A DNA stretch of 64,000 nucleotides, taken from the NCBI GenBank assembly GCA_030652315.1, contig JAUSAX010000068.1, positions 1-64,000 of the forward strand, written 5' to 3'. Positions 28,783 to 37,534 of the stretch are shown one piece after another. Each line of letters opens with the position of its first letter. Within the stretch, counting starts at the first letter, position 1. Below the pieces are notes generated by a model, which saw only the letters and a list, made by a program, of their open reading frames with translations, made no database searches and was not told the DNA's origin. This DNA comes from Afipia sp. Lineage in GTDB: Bacteria > Pseudomonadota > Alphaproteobacteria > Rhizobiales > Xanthobacteraceae. Made by a program: the position numbers and the translations under genes.

Positions 28783-29337
28783 ATGCGCGTCGTCGGTGGT
28801 CGTCTGAGAGGCCGTAACATCGCCTCGCCCGCGTCGAATGACATCCGTCCGACGCAGGACCGCCTGCGCGAGTCGCTGTTCAATATCCTGATGCATGCCT
28901 ACGAGAACCCGATCGACGGCGCGCGGGTGCTCGACCTGTTCGCGGGCACCGGCGCGCTCGGCATTGAGGCCGTCTCGCGCGGTGCGGCGTTCACGTTGTT
29001 CGTCGATAACGGCGCAGAGGCGCGGGCGCTGTTGCGCAACAACGTCGAAGCGCTGGGTCTCGGCGGGGTGACCAAGGTCTATCGCCGCGACGCCACCAAT
29101 CTCGGCCCTGCCTATCCGGTCGAGCCGTTCTCTCTCGTATTTCTTGATCCGCCCTATGGGCGTGGCCTTGCCGACAAGGCGCTCGCGTCCCTGCGCGATG
29201 GCAAATGGCTGACACCGGAAGCGCTTGTGGTTGTCGAGGAATCCAAGGCGGCGGGGTTTGTGACGCCTGAAGGATTCGGTGAACTCGAGCGCCGCGCCTA
29301 TGACGATACGGAGTTTGTGTTTTTGCGCGCGGGTTGA
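28783..29337 (+). CDS. rsmD: 16S rRNA guanine-966 N2-methyltransferase
   Basis: A 184-residue Rossmann methyltransferase. It opens MRVVGGRLRGRNIASP, has RPTQDRLRESLFNIL, SAM motif LDLFAGTGALGIEA and the catalytic LDPPYG. It methylates G966 of 16S rRNA. It is closely coupled to the upstream pseudouridine synthase gene. Confidence 0.96.
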   Translation: MRVVGGRLRGRNIASPASNDIRPTQDRLRESLFNILMHAYENPIDGARVLDLFAGTGALGIEAVSRGAAFTLFVDNGAEARALLRNNVEALGLGGVTKVYRRDATNLGPAYPVEPFSLVFLDPPYGRGLADKALASLRDGKWLTPEALVVVEESKAAGFVTPEGFGELERRAYDDTEFVFLRAG

Positions 29338-29462
29338 GATAATTCGAATGCCGGATCTTTCCCGGCATGTATAATGTCGTTCAGAATTCTACTGCTTTTT
29401 TTGAATCTATTTAGTGTTTCAGCACTGCGTGTGCATGCCTGTTGCCAGTAAATGAGACCGCA

Positions 29463-30743
29463 TTGAAAATCAGCGTTGTTGGTTTGGGATTTGTCGGCAC
29501 GGTCACGGGTGCGTGCCTCTGTGAAATGGGACACGAGGTTGTCGGCGTCGATCTCGACCAGGGCAAGATCGATCTTTTCGCCCGAGGCCGTGCGCCCATT
29601 CTGGAGCCCCAGATCAATCAGCTTATGGCTGACGTATGGCGCAGCGGCCGGTTGCGGGGCACGGTCGATCTGGCCGCTGCAGTTGCAGAGACGGATGTGA
29701 CGTTCGTCTGCGTCGGAACATTGCGCAATACCGACGGCTCGCAGGACATCTCGGCCGTTGAAAGTGTCATCCAGCAGATCGGCGAAGCCATCGCCAGGAA
29801 GAGCACCTTTCATTCGGTGGTCATTCGCTCGACCGTTCTGCCGGGGACGACGCGTGGTCACATCATGAAGCTGCTGGAGCGCGCGACGGACGGCTCTGTC
29901 GGAGAGCGCTTTGGGCTAGCCAATAATCCGGAGTTCACCCGTGAGGGCTCGGCGGTTGCCGACTTCCGCGCTCCCTCGCGCATTGTTGTTGGCGAGATCG
30001 ACATGCAGACCGGCGACAGACTCGCGTCGATCTACTCCATGATCAAATCACCGATCTTCCGTACCAGCACCGAGGTGGCCGAAACGGTCAAGTATGCGGA
30101 TAATTCCTGGCACGCCCTCAAGGTGGTGTTCGCGAACGAGATTGATGTGATTTCCCGATTCGCCGGTATCGACAGTCACGGGGTCATGGACATCTTCTGT
30201 GCCGACAACGATCTCAACATTTCCTCGGCCTATCTCAAACCCGGCTTTGCTTTCGGCGGTCCGTGCTTGCCGAAGGACGTCAATGTTCTGACGCATTGGT
30301 GCCGGTCGAACGGTCTGGAGGTTCCGGTTCTGGCTCATATCTCGGAAAGCAACGAGCATGTGATCGCCCGCGCCAGTTCGGAGATACTGGGGAGCGGGCT
30401 CACTCGTATCGCGGTGCTGGGCTTGGCTTATAAAGCTGGCGTCTGCGATCTTCGAGGAAGCCCGATTGCCGCGCTGGTGCAGCGCCTTTTGAAAGAAGGC
30501 CGGCAGGTGCGGGCATTCGATCCTGATGTGTCGCGGGGGCGAGGGCTGGCGACACGGCATGACTATACGGACGATGCATTCGATGGCTTAGGTACCCTTC
30601 TGGTCGACGACATCGACGCGTTGCTCGAATGGGCTGAGATGGTCGTTATTATGTCCCATGCAGGTCAATACTCGACTGCGTTGTCGAAACTACTGCCCAG
30701 GCATGCCGTTGTCGATCTCACGGGGAGACGAGGACGCGTCTAG
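29463..30743 (+). CDS. GDP-mannose/UDP-sugar 6-dehydrogenase (AlgD-like)
   Basis: A nucleotide-sugar dehydrogenase of about 426 residues. It has the N-terminal NAD fold ISVVGLGFVGTVTG, IRSTVLPGTTRG, the central helix with AETVKYADNSWHALKVVFANE and catalytic Cys in GFAFGGPCLPKDV. A C-terminal UDP-binding domain contains LGLAYKAGVCDLRGSP. The GGPCLPKDV form and overall pattern are closer to GDP-mannose dehydrogenase AlgD than to Ugd. It probably makes an acidic sugar for surface polysaccharide with the following glycosyltransferase. The start is a TTG (29463); an in-frame TTG at 29442 is possible. Base composition is less GC-rich than the flanks. Confidence 0.88.
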   Translation: MKISVVGLGFVGTVTGACLCEMGHEVVGVDLDQGKIDLFARGRAPILEPQINQLMADVWRSGRLRGTVDLAAAVAETDVTFVCVGTLRNTDGSQDISAVESVIQQIGEAIARKSTFHSVVIRSTVLPGTTRGHIMKLLERATDGSVGERFGLANNPEFTREGSAVADFRAPSRIVVGEIDMQTGDRLASIYSMIKSPIFRTSTEVAETVKYADNSWHALKVVFANEIDVISRFAGIDSHGVMDIFCADNDLNISSAYLKPGFAFGGPCLPKDVNVLTHWCRSNGLEVPVLAHISESNEHVIARASSEILGSGLTRIAVLGLAYKAGVCDLRGSPIAALVQRLLKEGRQVRAFDPDVSRGRGLATRHDYTDDAFDGLGTLLVDDIDALLEWAEMVVIMSHAGQYSTALSKLLPRHAVVDLTGRRGRV

Positions 30744-30827
30744 ACTTTAGCGAAAAAGTCGATCTCGAAATGGGTGCCCTCTGAACTCCACGATTCAATT
30801 CCCAATACAAATGAGCCGGACTAATCG

Positions 30828-32567
30828 ATGACTGTCACAAGCCCTCGCGTCTTCATCGCCGATTTCGATTTGGTCAGATATTCCGGTCACTATTTCAATC
30901 AGGTACTCGGTTTTCGTGAAGCTGCCCGGGCGCGGGGAATCGAGACCAAAATCTACATCTCTCAAAGGGCTGACCCGAAGATAACTGAAGAACTCTGTGC
31001 CCATGCGATACTTCCGTTTATTCGCTGGTATGACGTTAGCAAGGATTTCTTTCTCGAGGGTTTTGCATGTGCTCAATTCACTTTGAGTCCATTATGGAAA
31101 GATCTCGATGCGGCGGATGTATCGGAACGAGATATTCTCGTGATCACGTCGTCGCGGCCGCAGGTCATATTCGGTGTTGGTCAATGGCTGCGCGCACAGC
31201 CTGTATCGGTGCGTCCTGCTGTTGTATTCCGGTTCCTCGGGCCTGAATTTTTTGATTTCGATGCGAAAACCTTCACGAAGATTGCGTGGGCTTATCATTT
31301 TGCATCCCGATCGCTTCCTACGGTCGCCGGAGGGGAGCGAGTATTTTTCACATTGAATAATGAAAAGGCTTTAGCGCATCTGGAGCGTTTGAGCTTGCGA
31401 CGGGCGTTTTACCTGCCGGTCCCCAAACATTACGGGCCGATAGTTGTGTCACCGCATGCTCGCTCGGCCCAACTTCTGACAATTTACATTCATGTCAATC
31501 GACCGGGTCAAATGCCGGATCGAGTTATTGAACTGGTGACAACGATCCTTCAGCGGCACAAGGACGTGAATTTTCTTGTCCGGTTCTGCCGGTACGTCCA
31601 TGTCGGCGATATGCCAAAAAAAGAGATCGTCAAGGAGCTTGTCGGACAGGGCATAGAGCTTCTTCCAGCGGAGCAGAATCACATCGAGTATCTCGCGGAG
31701 ATTGATCGCGCTGACATGGTTCTCTTGCCTTACGATCCCGTGGAGTATCGAGGAATCGTATCGGGGATATTTTGCGAGGCCGTGGCGATGGGGAAGGTCG
31801 CCATTGTTCCGGCTGGAACATGGATCGCCGATCACGTCGCCGAAGGCAGGGCGACGGGCGTGCTGTTCGGCGAGAACACCGTGGGCGACATGGTGGATGC
31901 GATCGAACGGGCGATACAGGGTCGCAAGCGCCTGCAAGCCGAGGCCTATCGCAACGCGCCTTCGTTCCGCGAGGAAAACAGCTGCGCAAAAAATCTCGAT
32001 GGGATGCTAGAGCTCGCCCGGCAACCTCGTGATATGCGTCTCGCGCATGTTCCTTTGACGGACGCCACGAAAGCGTTCGGCTCGCAACTTTACTTTGGCG
32101 AAGGGTGGAGCGAGTCCGAGGAGGACTTTGGCGTATGGTCCGATGGCGCGCGCGCCGAGATGAATTTTTCGATCAGGTCAGATGCGCGCGCGCTGTTCTT
32201 CAGTGTGCAGGTTCGTCCGTTTCTGACTGCGGCTCATTCCCGACTGGATGTTTCGTTGACCGCGAATGCGGTACCGGTGGCCGAATGGTCGTTTGATGCA
32301 ACGCGCCGCAGTGATCGTGACTGGACATGGCATCACATCCCAATTTCAGATGACCTTGTAGCCAGCGGTGACATTCAGATCGCGCTGAATTTCCGTTCGC
32401 CCGTTTCACCCAAGGAGTTGGGTCTTTCGATTGATCACAGAAGGCTTGGGGTCGCGCTGCGGCGATTTTCGCTTGGGCCCGAAATACCCGACGTCCGCTC
32501 CGAGTCGGTGCCAAAACGTTCGAGGTTTGGCTATTGGTTGAGTTGGCTTAAGTCAAAGTGGGGATAG
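30828..32567 (+). CDS. Putative glycosyltransferase with a C-terminal accessory beta domain
   Basis: 579 residues. Residues ~5-400 look like a GT-B enzyme: an N-terminal VFIADFDLVRYSGHYFNQV, and a nucleotide-binding half with LLPAEQNHIEYLAEIDRADMVLLPYDPVEYRGIVSGIFCEA, a typical GT4-like pattern. From ~410, YFGEGWSESEEDFGVWSDG begins a beta-rich module of a kind seen attached to rhizobial polysaccharide glycosyltransferases. Its sugar is unknown. Composition is distinctly less GC-rich than mutL next door, suggesting acquired polysaccharide genes together with the dehydrogenase. Confidence 0.75.
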   Translation: MTVTSPRVFIADFDLVRYSGHYFNQVLGFREAARARGIETKIYISQRADPKITEELCAHAILPFIRWYDVSKDFFLEGFACAQFTLSPLWKDLDAADVSERDILVITSSRPQVIFGVGQWLRAQPVSVRPAVVFRFLGPEFFDFDAKTFTKIAWAYHFASRSLPTVAGGERVFFTLNNEKALAHLERLSLRRAFYLPVPKHYGPIVVSPHARSAQLLTIYIHVNRPGQMPDRVIELVTTILQRHKDVNFLVRFCRYVHVGDMPKKEIVKELVGQGIELLPAEQNHIEYLAEIDRADMVLLPYDPVEYRGIVSGIFCEAVAMGKVAIVPAGTWIADHVAEGRATGVLFGENTVGDMVDAIERAIQGRKRLQAEAYRNAPSFREENSCAKNLDGMLELARQPRDMRLAHVPLTDATKAFGSQLYFGEGWSESEEDFGVWSDGARAEMNFSIRSDARALFFSVQVRPFLTAAHSRLDVSLTANAVPVAEWSFDATRRSDRDWTWHHIPISDDLVASGDIQIALNFRSPVSPKELGLSIDHRRLGVALRRFSLGPEIPDVRSESVPKRSRFGYWLSWLKSKWG

Positions 32568-32570
32568 TGG

Positions 32571-34385
32571 CTACCGCCGTCCGAATAACTTCTCGATGTC
32601 GGCGAGTTTCAGTTCGACGTAAGTCGGTCGGCCGTGATTGCACTGGCCCGAGTTCGGCGTCACTTCCATCTCGCGCAGCAGCGCGTTCATTTCCTCGGGC
32701 TTGAGGATGCGGCCGGCACGCACCGAGCCGTGACAGGCCATCGTGGCTGCAACGTGCATCAGCCGTCGTTCAAGCGGCAACGCCTCATCCCATTCCGCCA
32801 TGTGCTCGGCGAGATCGCGCAGCATTGAGGCGGCGTCGGCCTTGCCGAGCAGCGACGGCGTTTCGCGTACCGCCACCGCGCCAGGACCGAAGGACTCGAT
32901 GCAGAGCCCGAATTTTTCCAACTCGCTGGCGCGCGCGACCAGCTTTTCGACGGTGGCCTCGTCCATCTCGACTATCTCGGGGATCAGCAGGATCTGCCGC
33001 TGCACGCCATTTCGTTCGAGAGACGCCTTGAGCCGCTCATAGACGATGCGCTCGTGGGCGGCGTGCTGGTCCACCACCACCAGCCCGTCGCGTGTTTGCG
33101 AGACGATGTAAGTTTCATGAATCTGCGTGCGGGCCGCGCCGAGCGGGCGGTCAATCAAATCACTCGCGGGGGCCTGTTCGTAGCGCACGTCGGCTGTCGG
33201 GGAGCCGGTATCGAATGCGGCCTGCGCAGCTTCGGCGAATGTATTGGACGAAAACGCATTCGCATAAGCCGGCGCGGCAGGGGCTGCTGGAAAATTTGGC
33301 GAACGCCGCCAGTCCCATCCGCCGCGCGGAATGCTGCCGGGACGGAACGCCATGATCGCGGCACCATCCGAATTCGCCGCTGTGCGCTTGCCTTCGCGCG
33401 CCAGGCCGTCCTTCAGCGCATGCACGATCAGTGCGCGCACCAGACCGGCATTGCGAAAGCGGACTTCCGTCTTCGCCGGATGCACGTTGGCATCGACTTC
33501 CTGGGTGTCGAGGGTCACGAACAGCGCCACCACCGGATGCCGGTCGCGCGGCAGATAATCGGCATAGGCCGCGCGCACCGCGCCGAGAATGAGCTTGTCG
33601 CGCACCGGGCGACCGTTGACGAACAGGTATTGCCCCAGCGCATTGGCACGGGTCAGCGACGGGGCCGCTGCGAACCCTTCAACGCTCACGCCATCGCGTT
33701 CGGAACGCACTTCAATGGCGCTGGCGCGAAAGTCCGCGCCCAGAATATCACCGAGCCGGGTCAGCCGTCCCGGTGCGCCGGGCAATGCCGCCGCCCATGT
33801 GACAGGCGCGCGTTCTTCGCCCGACAGGGAGAACGCGATATCGGGCCGGGCCATCGCGAGACGGCGCACGACTTCGCGGACGGCTTCGGCTTCGGTGCGG
33901 TCGGTCTTGAGAAATTTCAATCGCGCTGGCGTTGCATAAAACAGATCGCTGACCTCGACGCGCGTGCCGGCCGTCAACGCAGCGGGAACGACATCGGATT
34001 TGTCACCGGCATCGACATTGAGCGCCCATGCATGGGGTTCGCTGGCGTGGCGTGTGGTGATGACGAGTTTCGACACCGCGCCGATCGACGGCAGCGCCTC
34101 GCCGCGAAAGCCCAGCGTGCGGATGCGCAACAGGTCTTCATCGTCGAGTTTAGAGGTGGCGTGACGGTCGACCGAGAGCGCGAGATCGTCGCGCGTCATG
34201 CCCGCGCCATCATCGGTGATGGCGATACGCCGGCGCCCGCCACCTTCGGTGAAAACATCGACGCGCGATGCGCCGGCGTCGATGGCGTTTTCCACCAGTT
34301 CCTTTACCGCGCTCGCAGGCCGCTCCACCACTTCGCCGGCGGCGATGCGGTTGACGATCTGAATAGGCAATTGGCGAACGGGCAT
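32571..34385 (-). CDS. mutL: DNA mismatch repair protein MutL
   Basis: 604 residues. The GHKL ATPase domain has KELVENAIDAGASR, ITDDGAGM and TLGFRGEALPSIG. A variable Ala/Pro linker (~350-420) leads to a C-terminal dimerisation domain with VVDQHAAHERI and MACHGSVRAGRIL. The C-terminal part retains the Q/DQHA and ACH-type motifs in the order expected of MutL endonuclease-family proteins. It converges with the glycosyltransferase gene, 3 bases apart. Confidence 0.97.
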   Translation of the reverse strand: MPVRQLPIQIVNRIAAGEVVERPASAVKELVENAIDAGASRVDVFTEGGGRRRIAITDDGAGMTRDDLALSVDRHATSKLDDEDLLRIRTLGFRGEALPSIGAVSKLVITTRHASEPHAWALNVDAGDKSDVVPAALTAGTRVEVSDLFYATPARLKFLKTDRTEAEAVREVVRRLAMARPDIAFSLSGEERAPVTWAAALPGAPGRLTRLGDILGADFRASAIEVRSERDGVSVEGFAAAPSLTRANALGQYLFVNGRPVRDKLILGAVRAAYADYLPRDRHPVVALFVTLDTQEVDANVHPAKTEVRFRNAGLVRALIVHALKDGLAREGKRTAANSDGAAIMAFRPGSIPRGGWDWRRSPNFPAAPAAPAYANAFSSNTFAEAAQAAFDTGSPTADVRYEQAPASDLIDRPLGAARTQIHETYIVSQTRDGLVVVDQHAAHERIVYERLKASLERNGVQRQILLIPEIVEMDEATVEKLVARASELEKFGLCIESFGPGAVAVRETPSLLGKADAASMLRDLAEHMAEWDEALPLERRLMHVAATMACHGSVRAGRILKPEEMNALLREMEVTPNSGQCNHGRPTYVELKLADIEKLFGRR

Positions 34386-34695
34386 AGATGTACCTGGCGC
34401 GACTCGACACGGCGTGGATGCATTTTACCGGGTCGGATGCACCAAAGGGAGCCTCCACCGCATCTATTTATCCGGCTTTCACCGTTGCGCACAGGGCTGA
34501 TCAACGCCGCATATGCGGTCGGCATGTGGCGGAATGTCCTCGAAATGACCCTGAAATCTCTGAACAATGGTCACACGACGCAGTTTGCATGCGTGTGCGT
34601 CGTTCGTGAAAGATATCTCGGCGAAATTGATCCGGCAGATGCGGACGGCGCGCAGGACGAAACCGGATTGAACGTCGCCATTGAAGGAGAAGTGG
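34386..34695. other. Intergenic region, no gene recognised
   Basis: Between the divergent mutL and the small secreted protein gene. It should hold both promoters. I see no repeat or RNA gene. The GAAGGAG ribosome site for the ATG at 34696 lies at its end. Confidence 0.6.
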
Positions 34696-35007
34696 ATGAA
34701 GGCCGTAAAAACTGCAGCGATCGTACTCGCAACCTCGGCAATGCTGACTGGTACCGTGCTGGCGCAAGGCGCCTCGTCTGACACGCGGGTTCGCGGCGGT
34801 GCGCAGGGCGGTGTTACCGGCCCTGCCGGTGTGACCGGCGGAGCCAATACCGGTGCGGGCGTTGATTCCCATGTCGGAGGTTCGGGTTCGCATGTCGGAG
34901 CCGGCGCGCAGACCGGCGCGAAGGGCACTGTCGGATCGGGTGCCGGCGGAGCCGCCAATGGGGCGGCTGGCGCTGCCGGCGGTGCTGCGGGCGGCCTCAA
35001 ACGCTAG
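34696..35007 (+). CDS. Small secreted Gly/Ala-rich protein
   Basis: 103 residues. The signal peptide (MKAVKTAAIVLATSAML...VLAQG) is followed by a low-complexity Gly/Ala/Thr/Val region with repeats of the type GGAN, GVDSHVGGSGSHVG and GAAGGAAGG. No catalytic feature is present. It may be a surface or periplasmic structural peptide. The start is fixed by GAAGGAG ahead of the ATG, and a terminator follows at 35045. Confidence 0.75.
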   Translation: MKAVKTAAIVLATSAMLTGTVLAQGASSDTRVRGGAQGGVTGPAGVTGGANTGAGVDSHVGGSGSHVGAGAQTGAKGTVGSGAGGAANGAAGAAGGAAGGLKR

Positions 35008-35044
35008 AGCGCCCGAAAGCGCTTAATCTCTCCCGCAAGACAAG

Positions 35045-35075
35045 AACTCCGGTCGCGTCCGCGGCCGGAGTTTTC
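35045..35075 (+). terminator. Rho-independent terminator
   Basis: AACTCCGG pairs with CCGGAGTT around a 12-base, partly self-pairing loop, followed by TTTTC. It lies 38 bases after the stop of the Gly-rich protein gene. Confidence 0.8.
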
Positions 35076-35095
35076 AATGCGTATCACGGGTGTTC

Positions 35096-35515
35096 TCAAT
35101 CGTCGAAGCTGCGCGTATTGCGCTTCGCCTTGACGTCGCTGCGGCGTTTCTTGCCGTCGAGACGGCGTATCTTGGAGCCGAGCGTGGGCCGGGTGGCGCG
35201 GCGCGGTTTCGGGCGAACGGAGGCTTCGCGCAGAAGGTCCAGCAGCCGGTCGATGGCGTCGGCGCGGTTGCGCTCCTGGGTGCGGAAGCGCTGGGCGTGA
35301 ATGACGATCACGCCGTCCTTGGTCATCCGCTGGCCCGCGAGTGTTGTCAGCCGCATCATGACATCGGGCGCAAGCGACGCGCGGCTGACATCGAAGCGCA
35401 ACTGCGCGGCGGTCGAGAGCTTGTTGACATTTTGCCCGCCCGGCCCTGAGGCCCGCACGAACGTAATATCGAGGTCTTTCTCGTCGATCGTGATGTCGCG
35501 GGTTATTCGGAGCAT
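35096..35515 (-). CDS. arfB: Alternative ribosome-rescue factor ArfB (YaeJ)
   Basis: 139 residues. The release-factor-like domain has the hydrolytic GGQ in RASGPGGQNVNKL, then a basic C-terminal tail (KIRRLDGKKRRSDVKAKRN) that enters the empty mRNA channel of stalled ribosomes. It is a codon-independent peptidyl-tRNA hydrolase. Confidence 0.95.
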   Translation of the reverse strand: MLRITRDITIDEKDLDITFVRASGPGGQNVNKLSTAAQLRFDVSRASLAPDVMMRLTTLAGQRMTKDGVIVIHAQRFRTQERNRADAIDRLLDLLREASVRPKPRRATRPTLGSKIRRLDGKKRRSDVKAKRNTRSFDD

Positions 35516-35525
35516 GCCGGAACGC

Positions 35526-35689
35526 CTAGTGTCCTGAATCCGAAGTTCGCTTCATTTTGCAGCACCTTCCGCAGCGAACTTCGGATTCAAAAGGACACTA
35601 GAAATTATGATTCTAGTGTGGTTTTGGTTCGCAAGCCCGCAAAAGAGTGCGCTGTAGAAGTGATGCGGACTTGCGAACCATCACACTAG
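35526..35689. repeat. Twin-hairpin repeat, copy 2
   Basis: Hairpin 1 (35526-35601) has arms CTAGTGTCC/GGACACTAG and GAATCCGAAGTTCGC pairing with GCGAACTTCGGATTC. Hairpin 2 (35613-35689) has arms CTAGTGTG/CACACTAG and GGTTCGCAAG/CTTGCGAACC. Lengths and the gap between hairpins match copy 1 (13526-13690) almost exactly, and several base changes are compensated on the opposite arm. Confidence 0.9.
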
Positions 35690-35740
35690 CACGATCCGGA
35701 TACGTCGGCACCGGTTTTCCGGAACCGGCGGGATAAAGCT

Positions 35741-36496
35741 CTAGGCGTAAATCTTCGCCAGCATGTCGCCCGCGAGATAGATGCCGAGCAGCAGCATGGC
35801 GATCAGAAACCAGCGGCGGAACGTGTCCGCATCCATGCGCGAGCGCAGAAGCTGACCGAGATACATGCCGGAAAAGGCCGCGACCATTGCGACAAGGCCG
35901 GGAACGGCGACCGTTGCATTCAGCAACCCCGCGCTGGTGAGGTTGAACGCCAGCGCCACAGTCGCCGTGGTGAAGAACACACCGAGCGCCTGGACAAGCT
36001 CGTCCTTTTCCATCCCGATGGCCTGCATGAAGGGCATCGATGGAATCACCTGCACGCCGGTCGCGGCCGAGATGACGCCCGTGACCAGTCCGACGATGCC
36101 GCCGACCCATTTCTCGTTCCGGCGCGCCACGCTGAAGCGGACTTTGGACAGGCCGATGATCGCGTAGATCACCAGCAGCACACCGAGCACGATGGTGCCG
36201 TAGCGCGCATAGGGGCCGGTCATCAGTCCTGCGCCGAGCCAGATGCCGATCATCGTCGCGATCATCAGCGGCCACAGCCTGCGCACGATGTCGCGCAGAT
36301 AAGGGCCGACGAAGGTCTGCCAGATGTTGGTGACGATGGCGGGCACGATCACGATGGCGAGGGCGTGCGCCGGCGGCATCCTTGTCGCGAGAAGGCCCAT
36401 CGCCACGGTCGGCAGGCCCAGGCCGATGGTGCCCTTGACGAAGCCCGCAAGGAGAAACACGGCGGCGATGGTGATGATGAGAATCGGATCTGACAT
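35741..36496 (-). CDS. TauE/SafE family membrane transporter
   Basis: About 251 residues with eight hydrophobic spans. The N-terminal repeat has VFLLAGFVKGTIGLGLPTVAMG, and the second half begins VGGIVGLVTGVISAATGV, the duplicated TauE/SafE signature. Such proteins export sulfite or sulfonate-related anions; the substrate here is unknown. The start at 36496 (MSDP) is chosen by family similarity; in-frame starts up to 36544 exist. It is divergent from a LysR regulator that probably controls it. Confidence 0.88.
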   Translation of the reverse strand: MSDPILIITIAAVFLLAGFVKGTIGLGLPTVAMGLLATRMPPAHALAIVIVPAIVTNIWQTFVGPYLRDIVRRLWPLMIATMIGIWLGAGLMTGPYARYGTIVLGVLLVIYAIIGLSKVRFSVARRNEKWVGGIVGLVTGVISAATGVQVIPSMPFMQAIGMEKDELVQALGVFFTTATVALAFNLTSAGLLNATVAVPGLVAMVAAFSGMYLGQLLRSRMDADTFRRWFLIAMLLLGIYLAGDMLAKIYA

Positions 36497-36603
36497 TGAA
36501 CTGGGCATGGCACGCACATTGACCGGCAGCGGCAAACTGCACAATCTGGAGAATACGGAGTTAGCCTTCGGGTTTGGCGAAGGCCGTGTAAAGGGCCCAG
36601 GCC

Positions 36604-37497
36604 ATGCATTTTGATCTGGTGGATATGCGGTTGTTCGTGGCGATTGCCGAAGCGCGCAGCATCACCCACGGTGCGGAGCGATCCGCCCTGGCACTGGCGT
36701 CGGCCAGCGCGCGCATCAAGAGCATGGAGGCGGCGCTGGGCGTGCCGCTGCTCGAGCGGCAACGGCGCGGCGTCCGGCTCACGGCGGCAGGTGAAAGCCT
36801 GCTCGATCATGCCCGCGTCGTGCTGCATCAGGTGGCTGCGATGCAGGGCGAACTCACCGCCTATGCGCGAGGCCTGAAGGCGCGTATTCACGTGCTCGCC
36901 AACACGTCCGGCGCGAGCGAACACCTGCCGAAGGTGCTGGCGTCGTTTCTTGCGAAGTATCCCTCTATCAGCGTCGACGTGGAGGAACGCGAGAGCGCGG
37001 AGATCGCCACGGCGGTGGCGTCCGGCGCGGCCGATATCGGCCTCGCCGTCGAGGCCATGCTGCCCGAGGGACTCCACCGTTTTCCGTTCTGCGACGATCG
37101 GTTGGTGCTGATCGCGCCGCCGGGTGACGAGATAGCGCAGCGGCGGCAGACGAGTTTCCGCGATGTCGCGGCGCGCGATTTCGTCGGTCTCACCGAAACC
37201 AGCGCGCTGCAGAATCATATCGCCATGCAGGCTGCGAAACTTGGAGTTCGCCTGCGGATACGGGCGCGGCTTCGAGGCTTCGATGCGATCTGCCAGATGG
37301 TGGAAGCCGGCGTCGGTCTTGCGATCATTCCGGATTCGGCCGCGCGCCGCTACAGCCGGTCAATGCGAATCAAAATGGTCCGCATGTCCGATCCATGGGC
37401 CAGCCGCAGGCTGGCGATCTGCATGCGCAGCCGGCAGTCATTGCCCCGGCCGGTGCAGCAACTGGCAGATCATCTGAAGGCGTTTGCGAAAGTGTAG
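36604..37497 (+). CDS. LysR-type transcriptional regulator
   Basis: 297 residues. The N-terminal wHTH (residues ~5-65) has FVAIAEARSITHGAERSALA and IKSMEAALGVPLLERQRRGVRLT. The C-terminal half is a periplasmic-binding-like co-inducer domain (IHVLANTSGASEHLPKVLASF). It is divergently transcribed from the TauE/SafE gene with about 107 bases between them, the standard layout for LysR control of a neighbour. Confidence 0.93.
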   Translation: MHFDLVDMRLFVAIAEARSITHGAERSALALASASARIKSMEAALGVPLLERQRRGVRLTAAGESLLDHARVVLHQVAAMQGELTAYARGLKARIHVLANTSGASEHLPKVLASFLAKYPSISVDVEERESAEIATAVASGAADIGLAVEAMLPEGLHRFPFCDDRLVLIAPPGDEIAQRRQTSFRDVAARDFVGLTETSALQNHIAMQAAKLGVRLRIRARLRGFDAICQMVEAGVGLAIIPDSAARRYSRSMRIKMVRMSDPWASRRLAICMRSRQSLPRPVQQLADHLKAFAKV

Positions 37498-37534
37498 TGC
37501 CGCGACGGCATCACACGACGGCATCAAGCCGATA

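Noticed and set aside
33054-34781. Long open frame (575 codons) antisense to mutL
   Set aside because: It mirrors the GC-rich third-position pattern of mutL, has no recognisable motif, and mutL on the other strand is unmistakable.
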